From the NCBI GenBank assembly GCA_017415945.1, contig JAFQDR010000178.1, forward strand, positions 1 to 35,236: 35,236 nt of DNA. The letters are read 5' to 3'. The notes below the pieces were generated by a model that was not told the DNA's origin, searched no databases, and was given only the letters and a program-made list of their open reading frames with translations. Within the stretch, counting starts at the first letter, position 1. Every line of letters begins with the position of its first letter. This document shows, piece by piece, positions 8,046 through 16,367 of the stretch. The translations under genes were made by a program, and so were the position numbers. The DNA comes from Oscillospiraceae bacterium (lineage in GTDB: Bacteria; Bacillota_A; Clostridia; Oscillospirales; Oscillospiraceae).

Positions 8046-8064
8046 CATGGAAACTTGTTCCATG
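8046..8064. repeat. Perfect 7-base-pair inverted repeat between divergent promoters
   Basis: CATGGAA, a 5-base spacer and TTCCATG are followed by TTTTT on the plus strand. It could be an operator or a weak hairpin. It is not at the end of a gene, so a terminator role is not supported. Confidence 0.4.
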
Positions 8065-8173
8065 TTTTTGTACGAATTATGAATATTTTATAAACTTTTG
8101 TAAAAATGCTCATTTTTGGGCGTTTGTAACCCTAAATCCCGACGGAGTGTTGGGGATAAAACAAGGGGCGGAG

Positions 8174-8202
8174 TTGCGAAAAAAATCGGTTTGTGTTAGA
8201 AT
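8174..8202 (+). promoter_or_regulatory. Promoter of the exopolysaccharide operon, extended -10
   Basis: TTGCGA (8174-8179) and TAGAAT (8197-8202) are 17 bases apart, and TG at 8194-8195 gives an extended -10. Transcription would start near 8209, leaving a leader of about 104 bases before the ATG at 8313. A second AT-rich -10-like stretch (TATAGTATAAAAT, about 8242-8254) has no good -35. Confidence 0.65.
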
Positions 8203-8312
8203 CACACAGTGAATAATTGTTTAGATAGCAATTTGCATTTATATAGTATAAAATATTGCGGATGCCGTTCTTGGAGCGATGCTTTCTGCAATGAACCCCA
8301 GAGGAGATAGCA

Positions 8313-8981
8313 ATGAATGCGGTAGAGACAGAACAGCTGAATATATTGGAGCGGGAGCAGGTGCTGCACCGCGGCAGATACTATTGGCCTGTGCGCCGCT
8401 TTCAGGATATCGTGCTGTCCTTGGGAGCGCTGCTGGTGCTGTGGCCTGTGCTGCTGGTGGTGGCACTGGTGATCGTGCTGGACGATCCCTCCGCGGGTCC
8501 GATCTTCACTCAGGAACGTGTGGGCAGAGACGGCAGACGGTTTCGGTTTTATAAGTTCCGCTCCATGCGTGCCAACGCGGAGGCGGAACTGGAAGACCTG
8601 TTGGAGCTCAATGAGATGGATGGTCCCTGCTTCAAGATCAAGGATGACCCGCGCATTACCCGTGTGGGGAAATTTATCCGCAAGACCAGCATCGACGAGC
8701 TGCCCCAGCTGTTGAATGTGCTGCGTGGGGAAATGAGCATTGTCGGCCCTCGTCCTCCTATTCCTCGTGAGGTGGAGGAGTACGATGATTACGCCATGCA
8801 GCGTCTGCTGATCACCCCGGGCCTGACCTGCTATTGGCAGATCCAGCCCCACCGCAATGATCTGAGCTTCGACGAATGGCTGGAGCTGGATCTGCAGTAT
8901 ATCAACGACCGCAGCTTCCTGACGGACTGGAAGATCATCTTCAAGACCTTCGGAGCGGTACTGGGAATGAATGGTCAGTGA
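8313..8981 (+). CDS. Priming glycosyl-1-phosphate transferase (bacterial sugar transferase, WcaJ/EpsL family)
   Basis: The enzyme transfers a sugar-1-phosphate (often Glc-1-P, Gal-1-P or an N-acetylated sugar) from a nucleotide sugar to undecaprenyl phosphate. This is the first step of repeat-unit assembly. The 222 residues match the short, catalytic-only form. There is one hydrophobic membrane segment (VLSLGALLVLWPVLLVVALVIVL, about 34-56). The family motifs follow: FTQERVGRDGRRFRFYKFRSM (about 70-90), DDPRITRVGKFIRKTSIDELPQ with the catalytic DE, and MSIVGPRPP. The N-terminal Wzx-like helices of long homologues are absent, as in Firmicutes EpsL. The ATG has GAGGAGATAG seven bases upstream. 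It is first in the operon, directly behind the promoter. The donor sugar cannot be assigned from sequence. Confidence 0.93.
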   Translation: MNAVETEQLNILEREQVLHRGRYYWPVRRFQDIVLSLGALLVLWPVLLVVALVIVLDDPSAGPIFTQERVGRDGRRFRFYKFRSMRANAEAELEDLLELNEMDGPCFKIKDDPRITRVGKFIRKTSIDELPQLLNVLRGEMSIVGPRPPIPREVEEYDDYAMQRLLITPGLTCYWQIQPHRNDLSFDEWLELDLQYINDRSFLTDWKIIFKTFGAVLGMNGQ

Positions 8982-8991
8982 GGTATCATAG

Positions 8992-10101
8992 GTGAAAATC
9001 GCAATGTTCGGTCATAAGCGCATCCCTTCCCGTGAGGGTGGCGTGGAGATCGTTGTGGAAGAATTAAGCACCCGCATGGCTGCTATGGGACATGAGGTGA
9101 CCTGCTACAACCGCGGGGGACATCATGTGAGCGGCGCGGAGTTTGACGCAGCGGGGGAGTGCCCGGGTGTTCGACTGAAAACAGTGCCGACTGTGGATAA
9201 AAAGGGCTTGGCGGCTGTGAGCTCAAGCTTTTTTGCTGCTGTGTGCTGTGCTTTCGGACGGTATGATGCGGTGCATATTCATGCGGAGGGCCCCGCGTTC
9301 ATGAGCTGGCTGCCCAAACTGTTTGGCAAGCGCGTCATCGTCACGGTGCACGGGCTAAATTGGCAAGCTGATAAGTGGCAGAATAGTTTTGGTGCTAAGT
9401 ATATCTACATGGGCGAGAAGATGGCTGTGCGCTTTGCGGACGAGATCATAGTACTCAGCCGTAGTATACAGCAATATTTTGCGGATACCTATGGTCGGGA
9501 CACACGGTATATCCCCAATGGGGTCAGCCGTCCCGAGGTTATGGAAGCGCAAAAAATTACGGAAGACTATGGCTTGGAAAAAGATGGATATATCCTGTTT
9601 CTGGGCAGATTAGATCCTGTGAAAGGGATCCATTATCTCATTGAGGCATTCCGCGAGATGAAAACCCATAAAAAACTGGTGATCGCGGGGGGCAGCTCCG
9701 ATACCGATGACTATACCGCAGCGCTCAAAGAGATGGCTGCGGGGGATGAACGTATCCTGTTTACGGGCTTCGTGCAGGGGCAGATACTGGAGGAGCTGTA
9801 CAGCAATGCATATGTGTTTGTACTTCCTTCCAATGCGGAGGGAATGCCCTTGAGCCTGCTGGAGGCCATGAGCTATGGCAACTGCTGTGTGGTGTCGGAC
9901 ATTCCCGAATGTACCGAACCTGCAGAAGACAAGGCAGTGAGATTCTCTAAGGGAGATGTTGGTGCACTGCGGGAAACTCTGCAACAGCTGTGCGATTGCC
10001 CCGAGGAGACTGCCGCATACAAAGCAGGGGCGCGAGACTTCATCTGCGGGAAATATAACTGGGATGAGGTCATACAACAAACTTTGGAGCTTTATCAATG
10101 A
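8992..10101 (+). CDS. Glycosyltransferase family 4 (DUF1972/rhamnosyltransferase-like)
   Basis: The 369-residue protein is a GT-B retaining glycosyltransferase that adds one sugar to the lipid-linked repeat unit in the cytoplasm. The N-terminal signature GHKRIPSREGGVEIVVEEL is typical of the DUF1972 branch of GT4, whose characterised members include rhamnosyltransferases. The C-terminal half has the GT4 donor-site elements GRLDPVKGIHYLIEAF and SNAEGMPLSLLEAMSYG with the EX7E glutamates. The start is a GTG at 8992, chosen because it yields the usual MKIAMFGHKR opening; GAGGT lies about 8 bases upstream. The gene follows the priming enzyme by 10 bases and overlaps the next gene by 4 (ATGA). It may be the second sugar-adding step. 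The actual donor, possibly dTDP-rhamnose given the rml genes nearby, is inference. Confidence 0.88.
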   Translation: MKIAMFGHKRIPSREGGVEIVVEELSTRMAAMGHEVTCYNRGGHHVSGAEFDAAGECPGVRLKTVPTVDKKGLAAVSSSFFAAVCCAFGRYDAVHIHAEGPAFMSWLPKLFGKRVIVTVHGLNWQADKWQNSFGAKYIYMGEKMAVRFADEIIVLSRSIQQYFADTYGRDTRYIPNGVSRPEVMEAQKITEDYGLEKDGYILFLGRLDPVKGIHYLIEAFREMKTHKKLVIAGGSSDTDDYTAALKEMAAGDERILFTGFVQGQILEELYSNAYVFVLPSNAEGMPLSLLEAMSYGNCCVVSDIPECTEPAEDKAVRFSKGDVGALRETLQQLCDCPEETAAYKAGARDFICGKYNWDEVIQQTLELYQ

Positions 10102-11303
10102 AAATTTTGATGATCAATAAGTTTCTGTATCCCAAGGGTGGGGCAGAGACTTATGTTATAAAATTAGGCGAATATTTGCAGTCTGTGGGCCACGAGGTGC
10201 AATACTTCGGTATGGAAGATGCCAGAAACACAGTGGGTAATCGTGTGGGAGCGTATACCAAGAATATGGACTTCCATGGAGGAAGTCTGCTGTCTAAGGC
10301 AACCTATCCCTTTCGTGTGATTTACTCCACGGAAGCAAGAAGAAAAATCCGTATGGTGCTGGATGATTTTGCTCCCGAGGTCTGCCATTTGAATAACTTC
10401 AACTATCAGCTGACACCCAGCATCATTTTGGAGATTCGCAAGTGGGAGAAGCAGAGCGGGCGCAAGTGCAAAATTATTTACACGGCCCATGACCCACAGT
10501 TGGTTTGCCCCAACCATATGTGCATGAATCCCAATACCCATGAGGTTTGTGAGAAGTGCTTCGGCGGGAAGTATATCAACTGCGTAAAGGGCAAGTGCAT
10601 TCACGGCTCTCGTGCGAGAAGTCTGCTTGGCACCATTGAATCGTATTTCTGGCACAAGCAGGGTGTATATGAACAGCTTGACTGCGTTATTTGCTGTTCC
10701 CATTTCATGAAGACACTTTTGGATACAGACCCTGTGCTTGCGAAGAAAACCGTTGCGCTGCATAATTTTGTGGATGCGGTTGAGCCAAAGGAAGTTGTAA
10801 AAAAGGACTATGTGCTGTATTTCGGGCGATATTCCATTGAAAAGGGAATCGGCACTTTGCTGAAAGCAGCAAAGGAATTGCCCGATATCCCCTTTGTGTT
10901 TGCCGGCAGCGGTCCTCTGGAGGCAGAACTGGAAGGCGTTCCCAATGTGACCAATGTTGGTTTCCAAACCGGTGAGGCACTGGAAACATTGATTCGTGAG
11001 GCAAGATTTACGGTAATCCCTTCCGAATGGTATGAAAACTGTCCGTTTTCCGTATTGGAGAGCATTTCTTACGGCACCCCCGTTTTGGGTGCCAATATCG
11101 GCGGGATCCCCGAACTGATTCGTGTGGGCGAAACCGGGGAACTGTTCGAGAGCGGGAATGTGAAAGAATTGAAGAAGTATCTCGTGAATATGTACAAGGG
11201 TGAGTTGAGCTTTAAATCGTGCTCAGAGCATAGTGGTTATGTAAATTACCATAGCGTTGAGCAGTATGAAAAAATATTTTTTGTACAGTTGAGAGAAACA
11301 TAA
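10098..11303 (+). CDS. Glycosyltransferase family 4 with a six-cysteine insertion
   Basis: This is a 401-residue GT-B enzyme. The N-terminal domain opens with MINKFLYPKGGAETYVIKLGEYL, the acceptor-side GG motif. The C-terminal domain carries GRYSIEKGIGTLLKAAKELP and PSEWYENCPFSVLESISYG, the GT4 nucleotide-sugar site. Between them, residues 137-167 contain six cysteines (137, 142, 151, 154, 162 and 167) in C-x4-C, C-x2-C and C-x4-C spacing just after the TAHDP motif, suggesting a small metal-binding knuckle. Similar cysteine patches are known in one GT4 subgroup. It is translationally coupled to the upstream gene by an ATGA overlap. The sugar it transfers is unknown. Confidence 0.88.
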   Translation: MKILMINKFLYPKGGAETYVIKLGEYLQSVGHEVQYFGMEDARNTVGNRVGAYTKNMDFHGGSLLSKATYPFRVIYSTEARRKIRMVLDDFAPEVCHLNNFNYQLTPSIILEIRKWEKQSGRKCKIIYTAHDPQLVCPNHMCMNPNTHEVCEKCFGGKYINCVKGKCIHGSRARSLLGTIESYFWHKQGVYEQLDCVICCSHFMKTLLDTDPVLAKKTVALHNFVDAVEPKEVVKKDYVLYFGRYSIEKGIGTLLKAAKELPDIPFVFAGSGPLEAELEGVPNVTNVGFQTGEALETLIREARFTVIPSEWYENCPFSVLESISYGTPVLGANIGGIPELIRVGETGELFESGNVKELKKYLVNMYKGELSFKSCSEHSGYVNYHSVEQYEKIFFVQLRET

Positions 11304-12359
11304 GTGGTGAATAAAATGCAAACGGATTTAGTTACAATTATTATTCCGGTCTATAATGTAGAACAATACTTGGACAGCTGTATAGAAAGTGTTGTAAATC
11401 AAACATATTCAAACATTGAGGTAATACTTGTGGATGATGGATCCCCGGATTGCTGCCCTATGATTTGTGATAAATGGGCAAAAATTGACAGACGAATCCG
11501 CGTGATTCATAAGAGAAATGAAGGTCAGGGGGAAGCTCGTAATACTGGGTTAAATTATACACACGGAAGTTATGTATGTTTTGTTGACAGCGATGATTAT
11601 ATTGACGCTACTGCTGTAGAAAAGTGTGTAAACTTTGCCAAGTCAGAGAATGCCGAAATTGTGATTTTTGGTATGACGTATGTGGATCAAAATGGAAGAG
11701 AAAAAAGGAGGGTCATTCCCAAAACATACAAGCGCTGTTTTGAGAATGAAGAGATTCGAAATTCTTTTTTGGCAGATTTGATAGACTGCCAGCACAAAGA
11801 TGCACAAAACACGCAATTATCTTTGAGCGCTTGTACATGTTTATTTTCTACAAAGCTTATCAAAGAATGTAAATGGAGATTTGTGTCCGAAAGAACGATT
11901 ATCTCTGAAGACAGCTACTCATTGTTAGCTTTGTATCATAAGGTTACTAAAGTTGCCGTTTTGGAAGAGCCCTTGTACTTTTATAGAGAAAATCTGGGAT
12001 CATTCTCACGGTCCTATCGAGAAGATCGATTTGATAAGATAAAAGATTTTTACCGAATTACAATGGATTTGGTGGAAAATTTGCAATATGATGAGTTTGT
12101 GAAAAAATCTGTTTCAGCTCTGTTTCTTTCGTTTTGCATAGCAGCTATGAAGCAAATTGTATCGGGGCCTATATCGTTGAAACACCGCTTGCGGCAATTG
12201 TGTGAAATTGTAGAGGATTCTATGACACAAAAAGCACTTAGACATGTTAACGAACGAAGATATGGCAAGGCGAGAACAGTGCTGTTTTGGTTAATGCGAA
12301 AAAAAAGTCTGATTATTGTATATACATTGGTCTTCCTTTGGAAAATTGTAAAAAAATAA
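11304..12359 (+). CDS. Glycosyltransferase family 2
   Basis: The 351-residue protein has an N-terminal GT-A domain: VTIIIPVYNVEQYLDSCIESVVNQTYSNIEVI style opening, VDDGSPD, NEGQGEARNTGL and the metal-binding FVDSDD at about residues 94-99. The C-terminal 150 residues contain amphipathic and hydrophobic stretches and end in a basic hydrophobic tail (LIIVYTLVFLWKIVKK) that may hold it on the membrane. The start is uncertain: a GTG at 11304 directly follows the previous stop, and an ATG at 11316 (MQTDLVTIII) would remove four residues. The coding sequence is clearly AT-richer than the two genes before it. This fits a horizontally exchanged capsule core. Confidence 0.88.
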   Translation: MVNKMQTDLVTIIIPVYNVEQYLDSCIESVVNQTYSNIEVILVDDGSPDCCPMICDKWAKIDRRIRVIHKRNEGQGEARNTGLNYTHGSYVCFVDSDDYIDATAVEKCVNFAKSENAEIVIFGMTYVDQNGREKRRVIPKTYKRCFENEEIRNSFLADLIDCQHKDAQNTQLSLSACTCLFSTKLIKECKWRFVSERTIISEDSYSLLALYHKVTKVAVLEEPLYFYRENLGSFSRSYREDRFDKIKDFYRITMDLVENLQYDEFVKKSVSALFLSFCIAAMKQIVSGPISLKHRLRQLCEIVEDSMTQKALRHVNERRYGKARTVLFWLMRKKSLIIVYTLVFLWKIVKK

Positions 12360-12383
12360 GAGTATAGCAGGGATTGATTTTCC

Positions 12384-13703
12384 ATGAATACGAAATTGAC
12401 GGTAAGAATAAAAAGACGAACTCCAGTAGGGTGGCTAGTATGGAGCCTTCTAATGACGCCTTTTATTCTTGGTACTACAACTGATTTATTGGGTTTGCCA
12501 TGGGCGATTCGTTACATTATGGATTTTATATGGGTCGTTTTGTTGGTTTATCAAATTAGATATAGCAAGTTAATAGATGATCGCGGGATTAAGCTATTGA
12601 CGCTTTATTGTATTGCGTTTTTTGGATGTACATTGGTAGGGTATATTGTGCAATTTCAGTCTCCATTATATTATTTGTGGGGGGTAAGAAACAATTTTCG
12701 CTTTTATTCTGCATTTATTTCTTTTGCCTTATTTGTACGCGAAACGGATGTCAAAGACTATTTTGGGGTGTTGTATAAACTGTTCTGGCTGAATGCGGTT
12801 GTAGCAATTATTCAGTTCTTGTTTTTTGGATACAGCTATGATCTTCTTGGCGGCTTGTTTGGTGTAGAGAGAGGGGTCAATGGTTCTACCAACGTGTATT
12901 TCTGTATTATGGTTGCATGGTCTCTTGTACGTTATATGGAAAAAAAGGAGTCGTTTTTGAATTGCGCCGCTGTTTGCGTGACTGCATTGTTGATTGCAGC
13001 TTTGGCGGAATTGAAATTCTTTTTTATTGAATTTGTAATCATTGTGGGATTTTCGGCTGTTTTAACAAAATTCTCTCTCAGAAAAATTGTGGCGATAATC
13101 GGCGGTTTGGTTGCAGTAGTGTTGTTTGCGGCTTTGTTGGAGGTTATTTTTCCATATTTTTCAGGATTTTTTTCTGTAGAGTGGTTTATACAAGAAGCTA
13201 CTTCGGAGCGGGGCTACACTGCTTCTGGTGACTTAAACCGCTTGAATGCGGTTTCAAGAATCAATGAGCTTTGGTTGATGACTTGGCAGGAGCGCCTGTT
13301 TGGCTTTGGTTTGGGTAATTGTGATACTTCTTCTTTTGCGTTTGTAAATACGCCCTTTTATGAAATGTTCGGACATATGCACTATACATGGATATCCTAT
13401 GCGTTTATGTATCTGGAGTGTGGATGGATTGGTCTGTTTTTCTATTTTGGTTTCTTTGTGTTGGTTTATTTCAAGGCAACCAGAATTCAGAAACGTGTTT
13501 CCGGAGACGGTGTAACCTATTGCCGACTGGTAAGAATTATGGCGATTCTGTGCGTGGTTATTTCGATTTATAATTCGTCTTTGCGTACAGAGGCGGGGTA
13601 TATGGCGTATTTTGTGCTGTCGATTCCGTTTGTTTATGATAGAGAATATCAATTGCAACGGGAAACAGCGCAATTGAACGGGAGTGTGCAATTGTCTATA
13701 TGA
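12384..13703 (+). CDS. Wzy-like polysaccharide polymerase (O-antigen polymerase/ligase type)
   Basis: The 439-residue protein is almost entirely membrane-embedded, with about ten to twelve hydrophobic helices. A longer extracytoplasmic loop between the later helices contains LNRLNAVSRINELWLMTWQERLFGFGLGN. The G-x-G-x-G-like FGFGLGN with upstream arginines resembles the Wzy_C-type loop in polymerases that join repeat units on the outer face. Sequence in this family is poorly conserved, so topology and operon position next to the flippase are the main evidence. The gene is AT-rich (many TTT, ATT and AAA codons). It overlaps the next gene by 4 bases (ATGA). No other polymerase candidate exists in the operon. 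Confidence 0.8.
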   Translation: MNTKLTVRIKRRTPVGWLVWSLLMTPFILGTTTDLLGLPWAIRYIMDFIWVVLLVYQIRYSKLIDDRGIKLLTLYCIAFFGCTLVGYIVQFQSPLYYLWGVRNNFRFYSAFISFALFVRETDVKDYFGVLYKLFWLNAVVAIIQFLFFGYSYDLLGGLFGVERGVNGSTNVYFCIMVAWSLVRYMEKKESFLNCAAVCVTALLIAALAELKFFFIEFVIIVGFSAVLTKFSLRKIVAIIGGLVAVVLFAALLEVIFPYFSGFFSVEWFIQEATSERGYTASGDLNRLNAVSRINELWLMTWQERLFGFGLGNCDTSSFAFVNTPFYEMFGHMHYTWISYAFMYLECGWIGLFFYFGFFVLVYFKATRIQKRVSGDGVTYCRLVRIMAILCVVISIYNSSLRTEAGYMAYFVLSIPFVYDREYQLQRETAQLNGSVQLSI

Positions 13704-14836
13704 AAAAAGTCGGGCTGTTGACGATGGAGCCACAGATGTATAATTACGGTGGTTTTTTGCAAGAGTTAGCAATGCAGGATGCGCTTGTGCATGTGGCAGA
13801 TGATTGCGAGATCATAAATTATTCTCCTGCTCAGGAAATGTATACTTTTGAAGGGGAAAGCTTCCTTGAAAAGCTGACACTCAAGAGGGTTATAAAAAAA
13901 ATTAGAAATATCGTGCAAAGTGCTTCTGTGAAAGAAAAAGTTGCAGTTGTAGATAAAATTAGAAAGCAGTCAATTGATAGCTACCGAGATACACAACTGT
14001 ATTTGTCAGCTTCTATAAATTATGAGACTCTGCATGGGGAAGGCCTTCCCTATGACACCATTGTTTGCGGTAGTGACCAGATATGGAATCCAGATTATAA
14101 TATTCCTTCCTACTTCTTAAGATTTGCCAAAGAAGATCAGCGGAAGGTTATTTATGCGGCGAGTATTGGTAAGGACTCTCTGACGAAGCTGCAGCTGAAT
14201 ACCTACGCAGAACTGATGAAAGGCTTGGACTACATATCCGTTCGGGAGCATTCCGCGAAAGAAATTTTGCAGCCGGTTGCCGAGCAGCCTATTACCGTAG
14301 TGCTGGACCCCACACTGCTGCACAGCAGGGAATATTGGGAGGGCAAAGCTTCAGAATCAACCAAAAGCTACAAGAACTATGTGTTCTGCTATTTCCTCGA
14401 TATGACCGAGGAAAAGGTCAAAGCAGCAAAGGACTATGCAGAAAAGCGTGGCTGTGAGCTGATTCAGATTCCCTATATACACGGCCGCTATGACTACCTT
14501 TGCGAAAAGCTCGGCGGTATTATGGATTCCGATGTGAATCCCGCAGACTTCCTGAAGCTGATTTGGGATGCGGAGTGTGTGTTGACCGATTCCTTCCATG
14601 CGGCTGTGTTTTCTCTGCTGTTCCAGAAGGAATTTTGGGTATTCGGAAGAATGGCAGGCAACTACAATATGAATACCCGTCTGGATACGCTTCTGAGCTA
14701 TTTTGGTGCGGAAGTCAGAATGATCCGACCTTGTGATCTGGTTCATAAGCCCTATGAGCCTTTGAAGGTGTCTGAGGATGTTTTGGCACCTATGAGAGAA
14801 ATCTCCTTTAACTATTTGAAAAAAGCATTGGAATAA
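13700..14836 (+). CDS. Polysaccharide pyruvyl transferase family protein
   Basis: The 378-residue protein matches the CsaB/ExoV-type family, which moves pyruvate from phosphoenolpyruvate to a sugar to form a ketal and add negative charge. Supporting features are the opening YGGFLQELAMQDAL (the NYGG-like motif), CGSDQIWNPDYN (about 119-130), YAASIGKDSL, the VREHSAKEIL segment with VVLDPTLL, and the C-terminal LTDSFHAAVFSLLF histidine motif. These are the conserved landmarks of the fold. The first half is AT-rich like wzy and the second half returns to the higher GC of its neighbours. An iron-sulfur FrhB-type protein is encoded two genes downstream, a pairing often seen in envelope polysaccharide loci. 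The sugar that is modified is unknown. Confidence 0.87.
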   Translation: MKKVGLLTMEPQMYNYGGFLQELAMQDALVHVADDCEIINYSPAQEMYTFEGESFLEKLTLKRVIKKIRNIVQSASVKEKVAVVDKIRKQSIDSYRDTQLYLSASINYETLHGEGLPYDTIVCGSDQIWNPDYNIPSYFLRFAKEDQRKVIYAASIGKDSLTKLQLNTYAELMKGLDYISVREHSAKEILQPVAEQPITVVLDPTLLHSREYWEGKASESTKSYKNYVFCYFLDMTEEKVKAAKDYAEKRGCELIQIPYIHGRYDYLCEKLGGIMDSDVNPADFLKLIWDAECVLTDSFHAAVFSLLFQKEFWVFGRMAGNYNMNTRLDTLLSYFGAEVRMIRPCDLVHKPYEPLKVSEDVLAPMREISFNYLKKALE

Positions 14837-14843
14837 GATACAC

Positions 14844-16364
14844 ATGAAAAACAACCAACGGACAGCGGGGATATTGCTGAACTACGCGGGGGAAGCGGTG
14901 AAGGTGCTGACGGCACTGATCTACACCCCCATTATGCTGCGGCTGCTGGGACAAAGTGAATATGGTCTATATCAGCTGGTCAGCTCTACGGTGGCGTATC
15001 TCAGTCTGTTGAGCCTTGGTTTTGGCAGTGCGTACATTCGCTTTTACTCCCGCTATGCGGTGAAAAACGATCACGACGGTGTGGCGCGGCTGAATGGGAT
15101 GTTTATGCTGATTTTCTGCATTATGTCCGCGTTATGTGTAGTTTGCGGCGGCGTGATGATTGTCAAAGCAGAATGGGTGTTTGGCAGCGGACTGACGGTA
15201 TTGGAGCTGCAAAAAGCCAAGATGCTGATGGCTATTCTGGTATTCAGTATGGCATTGACCTTTCCAAACAGTGTGTTCAGCTGCTATGTAACTGCTCACG
15301 AGCGGTTTGTGTTCCAGAAAACTGTGAACCTGCTGCAGTGGCTGCTGAATCCCTTTTTGGCTCTGCCGCTGCTGCTGTTGGGCTATGGATCCGTGGCTGT
15401 GGTCGGGGTCTCCGCGTTTCTGACGACAGCGGTGTTTCTGTCCAATATCCTGTTCTGTCGGAAAAAACTACAGATGCGCTTTTCCTTCCGGGGCTTCGAT
15501 TTTGGTTTGCTGAAGGAAATGTGGGTGTTTACCTTCTTTATTTTCCTGAACCAGATCATCGATCAGGTCAACTGGAATGTGGACAAGTTTCTGCTGGGGC
15601 GTATGGTCGGCACCTCTGCGGTTGCGGTGTACGGTATCGGCGGGCAGATCAACAGCTTGTATATTGCTGCATCTACTGCGGTTTCCAATGTATTTGTACC
15701 GAAAGTCAATCGTATTGTTGCCACTACCGATGACAATGGGGAACTGACCGAGATGATGATTCGAATCGGGCGTATCCAGTTTATGATTCTGGCACTTGTG
15801 GTGACGGGGTTCATCTTCTTTGGGCAATCCTTTATTCAACTGTGGGCAGGGGAGGAGTATGGCTCTGCTTACGCAGTGGCACTGCTGCTGATCGTTCCGG
15901 TGACCATCCCGCTGATTCAAAATATCGGTATCGAAATTCAGCGGGCCAAAAATATGCACCGTGCAAGATCTGTGGTGTATACGGCATTGGCACTGTGCAA
16001 TGTAATGTTGAGTATCCCACTGATCAAAAGATTTGGTGTGGAGGGCGCAGCTTTGGGTACTGCGGTTTCTATGCTGCTTGGCAATGGGCTGTTTATGAAT
16101 TGGTATTATTACAGGCGAATGGGCCTTAATATGATTGCTTTTTGGAAATCTATTCTAAGGTGTACACCCGCCGTTGCGGCTGCTTCCGTCTTTGGCCTTT
16201 TACAGAATTGGCTGTGGCATATTGACAGCTGGGGAACACTGTTGCTGGGGATTGTAGGATATACCGCTGTGTACGGTATCCTTGTGGCGGTTCTTGGATT
16301 TGATGAATATGAAAAAAATATGGCAAAGAAGCTATTAAGTCATCTTTGTCAAAGAGAGATATAA
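14844..16364 (+). CDS. Wzx-type oligosaccharide flippase (MATE/MOP superfamily)
   Basis: The 506-residue integral membrane protein has about 14 predicted helices. The N-terminal segment is RTAGILLNYAGEAVKVLTALIYTPIMLRLLGQSEYGLYQL, which is characteristic of the polysaccharide-transporter branch. It should move undecaprenyl-linked repeat units to the outer leaflet for the polymerase. The length is normal. The ATG at 14844 follows the previous stop by 7 bases and has only a weak ribosome site (GGAATAAG). The next gene begins 3 bases after its stop. The GC content is back to that of the flanking region. The family call is secure; the specific lipid-linked substrate is set by the neighbouring transferases. 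Confidence 0.92.
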   Translation: MKNNQRTAGILLNYAGEAVKVLTALIYTPIMLRLLGQSEYGLYQLVSSTVAYLSLLSLGFGSAYIRFYSRYAVKNDHDGVARLNGMFMLIFCIMSALCVVCGGVMIVKAEWVFGSGLTVLELQKAKMLMAILVFSMALTFPNSVFSCYVTAHERFVFQKTVNLLQWLLNPFLALPLLLLGYGSVAVVGVSAFLTTAVFLSNILFCRKKLQMRFSFRGFDFGLLKEMWVFTFFIFLNQIIDQVNWNVDKFLLGRMVGTSAVAVYGIGGQINSLYIAASTAVSNVFVPKVNRIVATTDDNGELTEMMIRIGRIQFMILALVVTGFIFFGQSFIQLWAGEEYGSAYAVALLLIVPVTIPLIQNIGIEIQRAKNMHRARSVVYTALALCNVMLSIPLIKRFGVEGAALGTAVSMLLGNGLFMNWYYYRRMGLNMIAFWKSILRCTPAVAAASVFGLLQNWLWHIDSWGTLLLGIVGYTAVYGILVAVLGFDEYEKNMAKKLLSHLCQREI

Positions 16365-16367
16365 AGC

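Larger units (their letters stand above)
7916..8312. other. Divergent intergenic control region between the exporter and exopolysaccharide operons
   Basis: These 397 AT-rich bases hold no credible gene. From left to right they contain the exporter promoter with a TTAA-repeat operator candidate (7956-8000), a 7-base-pair inverted repeat (8046-8064), an AT-rich stretch with nothing I recognise (8065-8160), and the exopolysaccharide promoter with an approximately 100-base untranslated leader (8174-8312). No known riboswitch was recognised in the leader. Confidence 0.7.

Noticed and set aside
8046..8071. Inverted repeat plus TTTTT as a terminator
   Set aside because: No gene ends upstream on the plus strand, since both flanking genes diverge from this region. 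An operator or incidental hairpin is more likely.
8203..8312. Riboswitch or leader peptide in the exopolysaccharide leader
   Set aside because: The leader of about 100 bases shows no conserved riboswitch core that I recognise, no terminator/antiterminator pair and no short frame with a good ribosome site.
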